A program made the position numbers and the translations under genes. Below, piece by piece: positions 1 to 8,824 of a stretch of DNA of 23,119 nucleotides. Positions within the stretch are counted from its first letter, which is position 1, and every line of letters starts with the position of its first letter. The stretch is from an uncultured Eubacteriales bacterium (GTDB lineage Bacteria; Bacillota; Clostridia; Christensenellales; Borkfalkiaceae). The notes beneath the pieces were generated by a model. That model made no database searches, was not told where the DNA came from, and was given only the letters and a program-made list of their open reading frames with translations. Where the stretch lies: contig URHP01000023.1 in the NCBI GenBank assembly GCA_900547645.1, positions 1-23,119 on the forward strand, given 5' to 3'.

Positions 1-47
1 CTACACAAGGCTATTCGTCGGCAGCGTCAGATGTGTATAAGAGACAG
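1..47 (+). other. Untrimmed Nextera adapter (P5 side) with index
   Basis: Positions 15-47 are the Illumina Nextera read-1 adapter, ending in the Tn5 mosaic end (AGATGTGTATAAGAGACAG at 29-47). Positions 1-6 (CTACAC) are the tail of the P5 oligo, and 7-14 (AAGGCTAT) occupy the i5 index slot. From memory this index matches Nextera XT S520. The segment is synthetic library sequence left by missing trimming. Any ORF beginning here is an artefact. Confidence 0.98.
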
Positions 48-59
48 ATGTATAGACGT

Positions 60-94
60 ACGCCGCCGCGCAGGTACTTTCTGCGCGGCGGCGT
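60..94. terminator. GC-rich stem-loop downstream of the cytoplasmic GH43 gene
   Basis: A perfect 13-bp inverted repeat (60-72 with 82-94, 9-nt loop) lies 17 bases past the stop codon of the leftward GH43 gene. It is placed to end or protect that mRNA. The T-rich run (ATTTGTTTT) follows the right arm on the + strand, and no T-tract follows on the - strand. It is therefore not a classical intrinsic terminator for the upstream gene and may act from the opposite direction. The contig ends just beyond it. Confidence 0.5.
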
Positions 95-110
95 ATTTGT
101 TTTGCCGGGA

Positions 111-1616
111 TCAGATCTGATACGTGCTGTTCAGCAGCAGCGCCATGCCGCTGCGCCGCCCCATTGCCGTGACGGTAAGCCCCGCGACGCTCTGATGGTC
201 GATCCACGCGGGCATCACCACGCCCGAAAATTCATCTCCCTGCGTCTCAATGGAGATATAGCGCGAACCATACATCTTCCACCTGCCCTTGTAGGCGCCG
301 TCGAGCGTGCCGTCCTTGCGCAGAACGACGCGCTTTGCTTCCGCCGTCTCCACGCCCTGCCGGAAGAGGACGGCCTCAAACTTGCCTGCCGTAATGTTGA
401 GCAGTTCTTCGTCCGTCACGTCCTGCAGCTCTTCCCCCGCATAGCGGTTGGCATTCATGACGGGCCATCCGTCCGAATTGTAATCGAACTGCCCGAGATA
501 CAGATAGTGGAAGTTGTTGGAACGGGAAAGTTTTTTGTCGATGAAATAGTTGGTGCGGCAGTGATAGGCAATGAGCCGCACGCCCGCGGACGTCACGAAC
601 ATGTCGTTGTGACCGGGGCAGAAATAGTCCACGGGATCGTTTTCCCAGCGGAAGGAGCCGAGCATCTTGTTGCCCGTGCCGATGTCGGTAGAGCAGACGA
701 CGGGATTTCCGTTGACGTCCGTATAGGGACCTTCGGGCGTTTCGCTGCGCGCGCACCGCATGTTGTAGGCGGAGGAAAGCGAACCGAACGAACACATCAG
801 ATAGTAATAGTTCTTTTTTGTCCATTGCCCGTTTTCCAGAACCGGAACGTCCCTTTCATAGTGCAGGACGCCGCCCTCAAGCGAACCGCTCGCCAGGTGG
901 GTGCCGTAATAATCGCCGAACGAGACCTTGCCTGCGGCAAAATCCGCATAGACGAACCCGTCTTTGCGCAGCCCGGTGGCGGGATCGAGCTCGAGCAGGT
1001 ACAGCCCCAGCCCGTAAGAGCCGTAGACGAGCCAGAGCCTGTCCTCTGCAAAGAGCGCCTGCGGATCGATCGCATTGGGCGTCCGCCACCCTGCGGGAGA
1101 CTGTACGATCAGTCCTTCGCAGACAAAGGGACCGAGCGGGCTGTCCGATTTTGCCAGCCCGATACAGGACTTCGAACCGCCGAAATAGCCGGTCAGACAG
1201 AAGTAAAGCCAGAATTTTCCGTCCGTTCCGCGGACGCAGTGGGGCGCCCAAAAGGACATGGCGCCGTCCGTGCGGGTACAGATCCCGTAGCCGACTTCCC
1301 GCTGATCGGTGACGCACCAGTCGAACGCCGCCTGCAGGTTGCCGTATTTGCCCCTGCCCTCTCCCTTTTTATAATAGGGCGCCGAGCCTTCGAGCGCAAA
1401 CGCAGAGCCGGCATACTCCCAATGCATCAGATCGTCGCTCACGCGGATCTGATAGCCGCCCGGCGCGCCGAATGTGTCCGTTGAATAGGCGTAGAACTTC
1501 CCCTCCCATTCGAGCAGAGAAGGATCGTGCGCGCAGCCCTCCTGCCACGTCATATAATCGGGTGAACGCATCTGTAATTTGTTGAATCTTGGATTTTTCG
1601 GATATTTGAGCGCCAT
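111..1616 (-). CDS. Cytoplasmic glycoside hydrolase family 43 protein (arabinosidase-like)
   Basis: The 501-aa protein has no signal peptide, so it should act on imported oligosaccharides in the cytoplasm. The GH43 five-bladed propeller signature is visible. The catalytic base Asp is in AHDPS (about residue 31), the pKa-modulating Asp in AIDPQ (about 184), and the general acid Glu in SLEGG (about 247). The order and spacing resemble the exported GH43 encoded upstream, and both carry the GPY and WPVMN-NRYAGE motifs, so they are paralogues. A C-terminal beta domain follows (about 400-501). The start is the ATG at 1616, because GGAGA lies 7 nt upstream; the in-frame ATG at 1655 has no ribosome site. 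Endo-1,5-alpha-L-arabinanase-like activity is the family-based guess. Xylosidase or exo-acting arabinofuranosidase activity cannot be excluded. Confidence 0.88.
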   Translation of the reverse strand: MALKYPKNPRFNKLQMRSPDYMTWQEGCAHDPSLLEWEGKFYAYSTDTFGAPGGYQIRVSDDLMHWEYAGSAFALEGSAPYYKKGEGRGKYGNLQAAFDWCVTDQREVGYGICTRTDGAMSFWAPHCVRGTDGKFWLYFCLTGYFGGSKSCIGLAKSDSPLGPFVCEGLIVQSPAGWRTPNAIDPQALFAEDRLWLVYGSYGLGLYLLELDPATGLRKDGFVYADFAAGKVSFGDYYGTHLASGSLEGGVLHYERDVPVLENGQWTKKNYYYLMCSFGSLSSAYNMRCARSETPEGPYTDVNGNPVVCSTDIGTGNKMLGSFRWENDPVDYFCPGHNDMFVTSAGVRLIAYHCRTNYFIDKKLSRSNNFHYLYLGQFDYNSDGWPVMNANRYAGEELQDVTDEELLNITAGKFEAVLFRQGVETAEAKRVVLRKDGTLDGAYKGRWKMYGSRYISIETQGDEFSGVVMPAWIDHQSVAGLTVTAMGRRSGMALLLNSTYQI

Positions 1617-1716
1617 CGCTTGTTCTCCTTTTCTGCCGCAGCGCGGCGGTTCCATTGGGCTTTTCGGTCGGCTTTGCGCCCGTCCCCCGACAGGATTCCC
1701 GCAAAATGCCGTTTTT

Positions 1717-1748
1717 GAAAAAGGGGCGGGCTTATTCCGCCCGCCCCT
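1717..1748 (-). terminator. Intrinsic terminator after the GH43 lipoprotein gene
   Basis: On the - strand a 10-bp GC stem (arms at 1739-1748 and 1722-1731, 7-nt loop) is followed directly by a T5 tract (A-run at 1718-1722 on the + strand). It sits 17 nt past the stop of the exported GH43 gene. The cytoplasmic GH43 downstream would then depend on readthrough or its own promoter. Confidence 0.85.
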
Positions 1749-1764
1749 CCGTCGTTATGACCGA

Positions 1765-3336
1765 TCAGGTCTTTGCCGTTGTACCGACCGCCCACAGGCT
1801 GCGCCCTGCAGACGACGTCGCCGTGAAACTGAAGGTCGCAAACTGCTGCGTGTAATCGCGCACGTACATGTCCCAGCAGGGCGTTGCAACGCCTTTATAG
1901 GCGACTGCGGAATCGCCGCTGCCGAGCGTGATCGTCACATAATAATCTTCGCTCAGCGCCCACGTGCCGACATTCGCTTCCTGCGCGTCCGTGATCGTGC
2001 CGTCCGCATTGAACGTATAGGCGACCGACTGCACAAAGTTGACGGTCGTGCCTTCGGAATGCACGACGACGTCGTACGTTCCCGCAAGTTTTTCGGCAGT
2101 CATGCCCGTGCCGAGCGATTCGCCCGCATAGCGGTTGGGATTCATCACGGGCCAGCCGTCCTCATTGAAATAGAGCTGGAAGACATAGAGATTGTGCCCT
2201 GCCGTTACACTGTTGCCCGAACCGCTCTGGCGGCGGGCATGCGCAACGACAAAGTATTCGCCGTCCACCTCAACGACGGAATTGTGCCCGATCGCGGCAT
2301 ATCCCGCGCCCGAATAGGCCTCGCCCATGACGTAGTTGCCTGCGAGCTTGTTTCCGCCCTGCGCATTTCCCGCCATTTCAGCACCGGTGATGTCTTCATA
2401 GGGACCGTCCGGATTTTTGCTGCGCGCAACGCGCATATTGTATACCGTATTCAGATCACCGTGGCTGGTCATCAGATAATAATAGTCGGTCGCTTCGTTG
2501 TAGAAGATAAACGGACCTTCCATATTGGAAGAGTTATTTCCCCAAAGACGCGTTCCGTAACCGTCTTCCTTGGGAAGCCCCCAACTTTCGCCCTCATTGT
2601 ACAGTTCTTTGATATAGATCCCGCCAAAGAAGGAGCCGTAGACCATCCAAAGTTTTCCGTCCTTGTCATAGAACAACTCGGGATCGATGCAGTTGGGATC
2701 GGAACCGCCGCCGCCCATGCTGTCCACGATCCGGACATTGTTGCTGTAGGGCCCCGTCACGCTGTCCGCTTCCACGCGTGCGATTGCAGATTCGCGGCTG
2801 CCGAACGCCTTCGTCAGCGAATAGTACATATAATATTTGCCGTTGTAATATTCGACGTCGGGCGCCCATGTGGTCGTGACGGCGCTGCTTCCGCTCGCCG
2901 TAGGGCGCACCAGATTGACGGTATCCGCGATCGCCGCCGGGAAGGAGGAATACGAACCGTTCATCATCTCGTTGCCGTAGAGCACCTGCGGCTGGTTGTC
3001 GGAAGCGACCTGCGTCCAGTTGATGAGGTCGGTGGAAGACGCGACCGCAAAGTGCGTTCCGAAAGCATAGTAGGTGCTGCTTGCCTCATCGTAGAAGATG
3101 GACGGATCGTGCACGGAGACATCGGTCTCATTCATTCTTCCGCTCCAGCTCGGCATGGTATACGCCTGCGTGACGGGCGGATCGGGATTATCGTCGTCCT
3201 TGTTGTCGTCATCGTCGCCGGGCCCGGTGATGTCGCTCCCGTCGCCGGGACCCTCCTTGGGAGCACATGCCCCCAACAGTCCCGCCGAGAGCGCAAGCAG
3301 CAGAGCGAGGATCGTACAAAGCCATCTCTTTTTCAT
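1765..3336 (-). CDS. Exported GH43 lipoprotein (arabinan endo-1,5-alpha-L-arabinosidase-like)
   Basis: The 523-aa protein starts with a lipoprotein signal peptide: MKKRW, a hydrophobic core, then the lipobox LGAC with the lipidated Cys at 24. An Asp/Gly/Pro-rich linker (about 28-55) follows and would hold the enzyme off the membrane. GH43 catalytic residues are visible: Asp in VHDPS (about 77), Asp in CIDPE (about 218) and Glu in MEGPF (about 273). A C-terminal beta domain of about 120 residues, as seen in arabinanases of this group, completes the protein. It should cut arabinan or arabinoxylan side chains at the cell surface for the adjacent importer. The start ATG at 3336 has an AGGGGAA ribosome site and directly precedes the signal peptide. 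Specificity within GH43 is inferred. Confidence 0.9.
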   Translation of the reverse strand: MKKRWLCTILALLLALSAGLLGACAPKEGPGDGSDITGPGDDDDNKDDDNPDPPVTQAYTMPSWSGRMNETDVSVHDPSIFYDEASSTYYAFGTHFAVASSTDLINWTQVASDNQPQVLYGNEMMNGSYSSFPAAIADTVNLVRPTASGSSAVTTTWAPDVEYYNGKYYMYYSLTKAFGSRESAIARVEADSVTGPYSNNVRIVDSMGGGGSDPNCIDPELFYDKDGKLWMVYGSFFGGIYIKELYNEGESWGLPKEDGYGTRLWGNNSSNMEGPFIFYNEATDYYYLMTSHGDLNTVYNMRVARSKNPDGPYEDITGAEMAGNAQGGNKLAGNYVMGEAYSGAGYAAIGHNSVVEVDGEYFVVAHARRQSGSGNSVTAGHNLYVFQLYFNEDGWPVMNPNRYAGESLGTGMTAEKLAGTYDVVVHSEGTTVNFVQSVAYTFNADGTITDAQEANVGTWALSEDYYVTITLGSGDSAVAYKGVATPCWDMYVRDYTQQFATFSFTATSSAGRSLWAVGTTAKT

Positions 3337-3410
3337 AGCAAATTCCCCTTTTTCGTTTTACTTAAAATTGTGCATTTTCCCCGGTTGTAAGAAAAAATGC
3401 AGCGCCGTTC

Positions 3411-3439
3411 AAAAACGGAAACGGAGCGCACGGCTCCGT
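3411..3439 (-). terminator. Terminator between the permease and the GH43 lipoprotein gene
   Basis: On the - strand a 7-bp stem (ACGGAGC/GCTCCGT, 5-nt loop; arms 3433-3439 and 3421-3427) is followed by TTCCGTTTTTG. It lies 17 nt past the permease stop. The T-run is offset by a few bases, so termination may be partial. That would separate transporter from hydrolase expression levels. Confidence 0.6.
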
Positions 3440-3455
3440 TCCGCGTTTTGTTTCG

Positions 3456-4508
3456 TTACTCCTTGGAGCCGGTGAGCATGAGCGAGCCGATGATCATCTT
3501 CTGGAAAATCGCAAACAGAATGATAACGGGCAGGACGCACATGACCGCCGCCGCCATGACGGGACCGGCGTTGCTGGCTCCGTAACGCGTGTTCATAATG
3601 GTCATTGCGTGCGGCAGATTCACCCACAGCGAGGACGTCGGAATAAAGATGAGCGAACCCATGTAGTTATTCCAGCAGCCCATGAAGGAGAGCAGTCCCT
3701 GCGCCACGATGGCGGGCATCGCAAGCGGAAGAATGAAGCTGCAGAAGATCCTGAAATATCCCGCGCCGTCGATCTTTGCCGCTTCGATGATGGAAGTGGG
3801 CAGACCGAACAGGAACTGACGGATGAAGAACGCCGTCATGATCGCACCGAACATGCCGGGAATGGTCAGCGTCATCCAAGCATTCGCATTGTCGAGCCAG
3901 CCGAAGGAACGGTACATGGCGTACTGCGTGGTCATGATGGAGGGACCGGGGACCATGATCGCCGCAAGCAGGAACATGAACACCGCGTTGCGCCCGATCC
4001 AGTTGATCTTGGCGAACGCAAACGCCGCCGACGCCGACGTGATGACGCCCACCACGACGGGCACGACCGAATAGATCAGGTTGTTGAGCACCGCGCGCCA
4101 ATAGGTAAACCCTGCCGCAAAGCCGTTGGAACCCGTGCCGTTCATCCCGCGCGAGAACAGGAAGGTGTAGTTATAGAACAAGCCGTATTCCACGCCGTCC
4201 TGCGAAGTGAAGGGCAGCGCGTTGGTCGGCCACCACGTCATGGAAGGCACCATGACCGAGTAAGCGGGCATCGTGGTGTTCGAGAACGCCGCGGCGACCA
4301 TCCACCAGAAGGGATAGATCATGAGGAAGGCGCCGAGCAACAGAATGACGTACGTGACAATGTCGCCCACGAGCTTTGCGCGCTTCTTGCTGCCGCGGTG
4401 CGTCTTGGAGGAGATTCCGAAGAAGGCAAGCACCGCGCCCACCGCATAGCGGAAGGAAGAGTACTGCTTTTCTTCGACGGGAGCAGAATTCGTCTGAACG
4501 TTTTCCAT
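3456..4508 (-). CDS. Carbohydrate ABC transporter permease, MalG-like (CUT1)
   Basis: This 350-aa integral membrane subunit belongs to the binding-protein-dependent sugar importers. Six hydrophobic segments are visible, starting near residue 50. The cytoplasmic EAA loop that docks the ATPase reads EAAKIDGAG, from about residue 242. Order is typical of CUT1 systems: binding protein, MalF-like permease, MalG-like permease. Start choice: GGGAGG lies 8 nt before the ATG at 4508. An in-frame GTG at 4517 directly abuts this ribosome site and is unlikely to be used. Only 14 nt separate it from the upstream permease, indicating co-translation. No ATPase gene is in the locus. By analogy with Bacillus MsmX, a shared ATPase encoded elsewhere is expected. 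Confidence 0.93.
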   Translation of the reverse strand: MENVQTNSAPVEEKQYSSFRYAVGAVLAFFGISSKTHRGSKKRAKLVGDIVTYVILLLGAFLMIYPFWWMVAAAFSNTTMPAYSVMVPSMTWWPTNALPFTSQDGVEYGLFYNYTFLFSRGMNGTGSNGFAAGFTYWRAVLNNLIYSVVPVVVGVITSASAAFAFAKINWIGRNAVFMFLLAAIMVPGPSIMTTQYAMYRSFGWLDNANAWMTLTIPGMFGAIMTAFFIRQFLFGLPTSIIEAAKIDGAGYFRIFCSFILPLAMPAIVAQGLLSFMGCWNNYMGSLIFIPTSSLWVNLPHAMTIMNTRYGASNAGPVMAAAVMCVLPVIILFAIFQKMIIGSLMLTGSKE

Positions 4509-4522
4509 ATTTCCCACCTCCC

Positions 4523-5770
4523 TCAGCTGTTGTTGCGCTTATCCAGCCAGAACTGGAAGAGCGTCAGAACGAAAATGATGACCGCAAGGACCATCCCGTA
4601 TGCCGCGCCGAGACTCTGGTACGCGACGCCGTCTCCCATGGGACCGATATTGATGGTATTGTAACCGGGCGAACGGAACGGGGAAAGTCCCCAGTACCAG
4701 ATGAGCGAAACGTACCCGGACGTAAACAGGTTGGGCTTGGATTCGAATGTTCCCGCCGCGCCCGTCGCCGTCGGGAAGAGCAGTTCGGGTTCCGCGTAGA
4801 TCTGCATGCCGCCGATGACCGAAGTGACAATGTTATAGAAAATGACGGGATACAGATCGGGCATGGTGACCTTCCAGAAGATCTTCCAGCCGCTTGCGCC
4901 GTCGATCTGCGCCGCCTCCTTGGTGGAGGCGTTGACGCCGGAAAGTCCCGCAATGTACAGGATGATCGTGCCGCCCAGTCCCTTCCAGACCATCATGATG
5001 ACGACGACGCACTTGTTGATCATGCCCAGCGTCCAATAGGGATCGACGCCCTGATTGTATCCGGGCGGAACGGTGTTGTCCGGCATGCGGAACCAAGGGA
5101 CTTCGGTATTCAGTAATCCGTTGATCACGCCGCCCGCCGAGAACAGGTTGCTGAACGTATAGACGATGGAGACCGTGCTGGCGACGCAGGGGAGATAGTA
5201 GAGCACGCGGAAGACGTTCCCGCCCTTGATGTCGCGCGACATGCACACCGCAAGGAACATGGAGAGCACCATGCCGATGGGAATGCCGATGAGATAGAAC
5301 ACCGTGTTGAACAGCGTCGCCCCCATCGAGCTGATCTCCGTAACGCCCAGCGCCGCAAGATCCTGCGCATAGCCGCTGGAGAACTGCGTATCGGAGAAGA
5401 TAAACTGATACCATCTCCACGGATTGCTGCGGAACGCGTTGCCCGTGCTGTCAATATCCATGAAAGCGTTCAATCCGGAACCTTCAAGCACCTCTCCGCC
5501 CGAGAACATATTCCCGAGGAACGCCCAGACGTCGCCGTGAAGCGCAGAGCTGTACGTCGTAAAGGACAGCAGCACCGCCATGACGAGCGCTATGTAAATG
5601 AAGAGGACGGTACCCACAATGAGCGGAAGGCAGAACGCCCATCCCCACAGATTATCCTGCAGTTTCTGCTGATTGATATGCCGCTTTTTTTTCTGCGGCA
5701 CCGCCGCTTCGGCGGTCGCTTCCGCCGCGGGATTTTCGGCCGTTGCCGCCGCGGCTCTGTTTACTGTCAT
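4523..5770 (-). CDS. Carbohydrate ABC transporter permease, MalF-like (CUT1)
   Basis: This 415-aa inner-membrane subunit pairs with the MalG-like protein encoded next. A poorly conserved Ala/Glu-rich cytoplasmic N-terminus (1-25) and a Lys-rich patch (PQKKKRH) precede the first membrane helix (about 42-70). An extracytoplasmic loop of roughly 80 residues follows, then a five-helix transport core. The EAA docking motif EAAQIDGASG begins near residue 285. The ATG at 5770 has AAGGAGG 8 nt upstream. A GC stem-loop separates it from the binding-protein gene, an arrangement that usually lets the binding protein be made in excess. The substrate is inferred to be an arabinose- or xylose-containing oligosaccharide from the flanking GH43 genes only. 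Confidence 0.93.
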   Translation of the reverse strand: MTVNRAAAATAENPAAEATAEAAVPQKKKRHINQQKLQDNLWGWAFCLPLIVGTVLFIYIALVMAVLLSFTTYSSALHGDVWAFLGNMFSGGEVLEGSGLNAFMDIDSTGNAFRSNPWRWYQFIFSDTQFSSGYAQDLAALGVTEISSMGATLFNTVFYLIGIPIGMVLSMFLAVCMSRDIKGGNVFRVLYYLPCVASTVSIVYTFSNLFSAGGVINGLLNTEVPWFRMPDNTVPPGYNQGVDPYWTLGMINKCVVVIMMVWKGLGGTIILYIAGLSGVNASTKEAAQIDGASGWKIFWKVTMPDLYPVIFYNIVTSVIGGMQIYAEPELLFPTATGAAGTFESKPNLFTSGYVSLIWYWGLSPFRSPGYNTINIGPMGDGVAYQSLGAAYGMVLAVIIFVLTLFQFWLDKRNNS

Positions 5771-5807
5771 GCCTTTTCCCTCCTTCTCTCAATCGGCGGA
5801 CTCCCTC

Positions 5808-5825
5808 CCCGCCCGGACGGGCGGG
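5808..5825 (-). other. Intercistronic GC stem-loop (binding protein / permease)
   Basis: A perfect 7-bp hairpin (CCCGCCC/GGGCGGG, GGAC loop) lies between the stop of the binding-protein gene (5844) and the permease start (5770). No T-tract follows on the - strand. It fits an mRNA-stabilising or partially attenuating hairpin, as in malE-malF-type operons, rather than a full terminator. Confidence 0.6.
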
Positions 5826-5843
5826 AAGAGTTCCGGAGCGATA

Positions 5844-8732
5844 TCAGGTACCGCTGGACAGCGAATTCTGCGTATCGACTGCCATACGGACGCAATAGAC
5901 CGCAGGCGTCATGAACGAACGGGTAATGCCGTTGCCGATATTGCCGCTGACTTCGCTGGGATTGAACGCCGTCACCTGCAGCAGATTGCGCTGCTCCGTG
6001 GAGAGCGCCGCCTGGTTGATATAGGCGAGGAATTGGTTTGCCGAAGTCGTTGCATTGAAGCCCTCGATCCAGCCCGAACTTGCCGTATACAGCGTCTGGT
6101 CGCGCACGGAGTTCATGCCCGTCTGCATTCTGATGAGAATGTCGCGCTCGGCGCGCGTGTAGTTGATCATGCGGAGCACGCGCATCGAGTACGCGATGCC
6201 CGTCGTGGAGACGGTCGCCGTCGTGAAATCGGCAAGGCGGACGTTCGCATACTGCGTATCGTACTTGATGTCCGTTTCCTGTCCGTCGATCGTGATCTTT
6301 CTGCCGTTCAGGAATTCTGCGACCGTTCTGGTATCACCCGTCTGAGAGGCTGCCGCCATCTCTTCGGCGACCGTGTAATACTGTTCCCAGACGTCGTTGC
6401 CGTCGGCATCGCCCTCCGGCGTGATCATGTCCTTGAACGCGCCGTCTTCATAGCCGTCATCCTGATAGCGCAGATATTCGGTGCACTGTTCGCGCACGTT
6501 GGGGATCTGCGCGCCGCCGTAGGTCAGCGTGACCTGCGACTGTTCGCCGATGGTGAGTTCCATGACGAGATCGGTCGCCGCAGCCGCCAGCCACGCGGGC
6601 TGATTTTCCGCCGCAACATTCGCATTGACCGCATATCCGACGGAGTCCATGCGTCCCGCCCACTTGTCCTGACGGAGCACCTGATTCTGCCAGATCTGTT
6701 CCTGCGTGTAAATTACTTTCCCTGCTTCCAGATTTTCGCGCTGCGCATAGTCGCCCGCCTCGCCGCCGGCGGTCGCCGTGCCGGCATTTTCGCCCGTTCC
6801 CTTGGTGGTCGCACCGTTGGAGTAGGTGTTCACAAGAGCCTGCTTGTTGCCGCCCACATAGTAGGCGCTGCGTCCCTGCGCATAGAGGGAGAGCTTGTTG
6901 GAGACCGCCGTGGGCATGACGCCGACGCTCAGAATGTCCTGATTGACTTCCTGATATTCGGAGACGTCCCAGCTGCCCACGCCGTAGAACAGGCTCGCGC
7001 CCATGACGAAGAAAGACTGCCCGTTCAGCGTACCCTTGTCGGAAGAGGAGTTCAAAACATCGCCCGCCTGTCCGCAATGCGCATTCCACGTTGCGATATA
7101 CTCATGGAATGCGCCGTATGTCTCGACAAAGTTCTCGCTGTTGACGCCGTACTGCACCATTGCGTTGCGCGTCGTGCCGTCGAGGTTGATCTTTTCCACA
7201 ATGTCGTACGCGTTGCCGACGCGCGAATGCACATCGTTGTCATCCCCTGCAGACCAGCTCCAGGTGTTGCCGTCCCGCGTTGCGATCGTGGTTTCGCCCT
7301 TCTTATCGTTGAGGACCTTGGTGTAGTCCGCGTTGATATAGGTCGCGTCATTGGAGAACAGCCAGGGAAGAACGTACAGGTTGCCGCCCTGTCCCTGCTC
7401 GTACTGCTCGCCGCCGTACACGTTGTTGAAGTCGCCCGTCTCCTGCGTATCGGATGCGCTGCCGCCGGCGCCCGTATACACGCCGCCCTGACCGGTCATC
7501 CATGCCGCATAGCTGTTATCCGTGGACTTCACGCCGTCAACGGAATCCCATGCAAAGGAGTTGAGCATATACGCGCACGCCCAGTTGAGCGCGCCGTATT
7601 CCGCCCAGGTGAGCACGATGTTGCCCCGTTCTTTGTCATATTCGGCGTTCTCGTTGATGGAATTCTCGTACTTTTCCGATCCGTCGCTGTTGGTCAGCTC
7701 AAACGTCTCGCCGGGGAAACCGGGAACGGTGACGGTATAGCCCTGCCCGCCCGTAAAGAGCTGCGTGCTCGTCGCAAGCGGATCGCCCGCCTGCAGCGCC
7801 GCCGTATACGTTGCATATTTATAGAAGTTGAACGGCTTATACACGGTGGGAATGCCGATGTTGATGAACGCCGCCGGAGTACCCTTATTCGCCTTGACCG
7901 TTTCCTGCGTATACGGATTGGTATAATTTGTCACGTCGACCGCATAAGTGATGGACGTGGTGTCCGCGCCCGTATGCGTGGGAGCCGAAGTCGAAACCAG
8001 ATTGCCGCCCTGATACAGACGGGTATGCACTTCGCGCGTGCCCGCGCCCGAAGAAGGCTTGAGCGTGGTGTACGCCGCCTTGAATTGGTCGGTAAAGTAG
8101 TTGCGGTTATAGCCGAGCCCGAAGTTGGAGTAGTCCTTGGGCAGGCCGTAAATGCCGACTTTATCGCGGTTCTCCGTGGTGGGATCGACGAACGTATTGG
8201 ACGCCGCATCGTATTCGATGCCGCCCGCGCGGCGCATCAACAGGCTGGTGCCGAGGGTGGCATAGAAGCCGAGGCTGTCCGTCCAGATGCTGTTCGCCTG
8301 ATCGACGATCTCCTGCGATGCCGTCAGATAGGACGAAAGGTCGAGCAGTCTGCGGCTGCCCGCATGCGTCAGCACGGCGGACGGCGCCAGGTAGACGATG
8401 TCTGCCATCGTTCCCGACCTGATGTCGGCATCGAGTTCGGTAAAATAATTGTTTCTGTCGGGATTCGACCTGAAATTGACCGTGATCGTGTTGCCGCCGA
8501 GTTCCGCCGCATGCGCTTCGGAATACTCGCGCGCCCAGTTTTCGCAGATCGTCTTATTCGTTTCAGAGTCCGCTTCGCCGCAGAAGATGAACACGCTGAG
8601 CGTATAATCCGTACGCGTCGGCGTTCCGCCGCCTCCGTCGCCGCAGGCAGTAAATGCAAGCGCCGCGCCGCCCACCAGCACGCCGGAGAGGGCGACGAGC
8701 CCGGCATTCTTCCAGAACCGTTTCTTTTTCAT
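5844..8732 (-). CDS. Very large ABC transporter solute-binding lipoprotein
   Basis: The 962-aa extracytoplasmic receptor belongs to the importer encoded downstream. It has a Lys-rich start (MKKKRFWKN), a hydrophobic segment and the lipobox variant FTAC, with the lipidated Cys at 30. A poly-Gly linker follows. The region around 105-140 (MADIVYLAPSAVL, then RRLLDLSSYL) matches the ligand-lobe pattern of family-1 sugar-binding proteins. The middle is rich in Tyr, Trp, Asn and Gly, as expected for a carbohydrate-binding surface. Typical family members are about 420-560 aa, so this one is nearly twice normal length, and I recognise no enzymatic motif in the extra part. The ATG at 8732 is chosen because AAGAGGTG lies just upstream and the signal peptide starts there. 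The longer in-frame ORF upstream is leader DNA. Confidence 0.87.
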   Translation of the reverse strand: MKKKRFWKNAGLVALSGVLVGGAALAFTACGDGGGGTPTRTDYTLSVFIFCGEADSETNKTICENWAREYSEAHAAELGGNTITVNFRSNPDRNNYFTELDADIRSGTMADIVYLAPSAVLTHAGSRRLLDLSSYLTASQEIVDQANSIWTDSLGFYATLGTSLLMRRAGGIEYDAASNTFVDPTTENRDKVGIYGLPKDYSNFGLGYNRNYFTDQFKAAYTTLKPSSGAGTREVHTRLYQGGNLVSTSAPTHTGADTTSITYAVDVTNYTNPYTQETVKANKGTPAAFINIGIPTVYKPFNFYKYATYTAALQAGDPLATSTQLFTGGQGYTVTVPGFPGETFELTNSDGSEKYENSINENAEYDKERGNIVLTWAEYGALNWACAYMLNSFAWDSVDGVKSTDNSYAAWMTGQGGVYTGAGGSASDTQETGDFNNVYGGEQYEQGQGGNLYVLPWLFSNDATYINADYTKVLNDKKGETTIATRDGNTWSWSAGDDNDVHSRVGNAYDIVEKINLDGTTRNAMVQYGVNSENFVETYGAFHEYIATWNAHCGQAGDVLNSSSDKGTLNGQSFFVMGASLFYGVGSWDVSEYQEVNQDILSVGVMPTAVSNKLSLYAQGRSAYYVGGNKQALVNTYSNGATTKGTGENAGTATAGGEAGDYAQRENLEAGKVIYTQEQIWQNQVLRQDKWAGRMDSVGYAVNANVAAENQPAWLAAAATDLVMELTIGEQSQVTLTYGGAQIPNVREQCTEYLRYQDDGYEDGAFKDMITPEGDADGNDVWEQYYTVAEEMAAASQTGDTRTVAEFLNGRKITIDGQETDIKYDTQYANVRLADFTTATVSTTGIAYSMRVLRMINYTRAERDILIRMQTGMNSVRDQTLYTASSGWIEGFNATTSANQFLAYINQAALSTEQRNLLQVTAFNPSEVSGNIGNGITRSFMTPAVYCVRMAVDTQNSLSSGT

Positions 8733-8785
8733 AAAACCACACCTCTTAATATAGTTTTCGCACGAGATCGCCCGACGCAATGTGT

Positions 8786-8824
8786 TTTTGCGCCGCCGAT
8801 CGGGGGGACGGCGGTCGCGCAAAA
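8786..8824 (-). other. Stem-loop in the leader of the binding-protein mRNA
   Basis: Arms 8786-8798 and 8809-8824 pair through TTTTGCGC/GCGCAAAA and CCGCCG/CGGCGG, with a small bulge and a G/C-rich loop. The hairpin lies inside the roughly 270-nt untranslated leader and ends about 54 nt before the start codon. No T-tract follows it on the - strand, so it is not an obvious attenuator. Its role is unknown. Confidence 0.5.

Noticed and set aside
1579..3390. Rightward open frame of 603 codons opposite the GH43 lipoprotein
   Set aside because: Same shadow effect. The - strand frame has a signal peptide and all GH43 catalytic motifs, while the + frame resembles no family.
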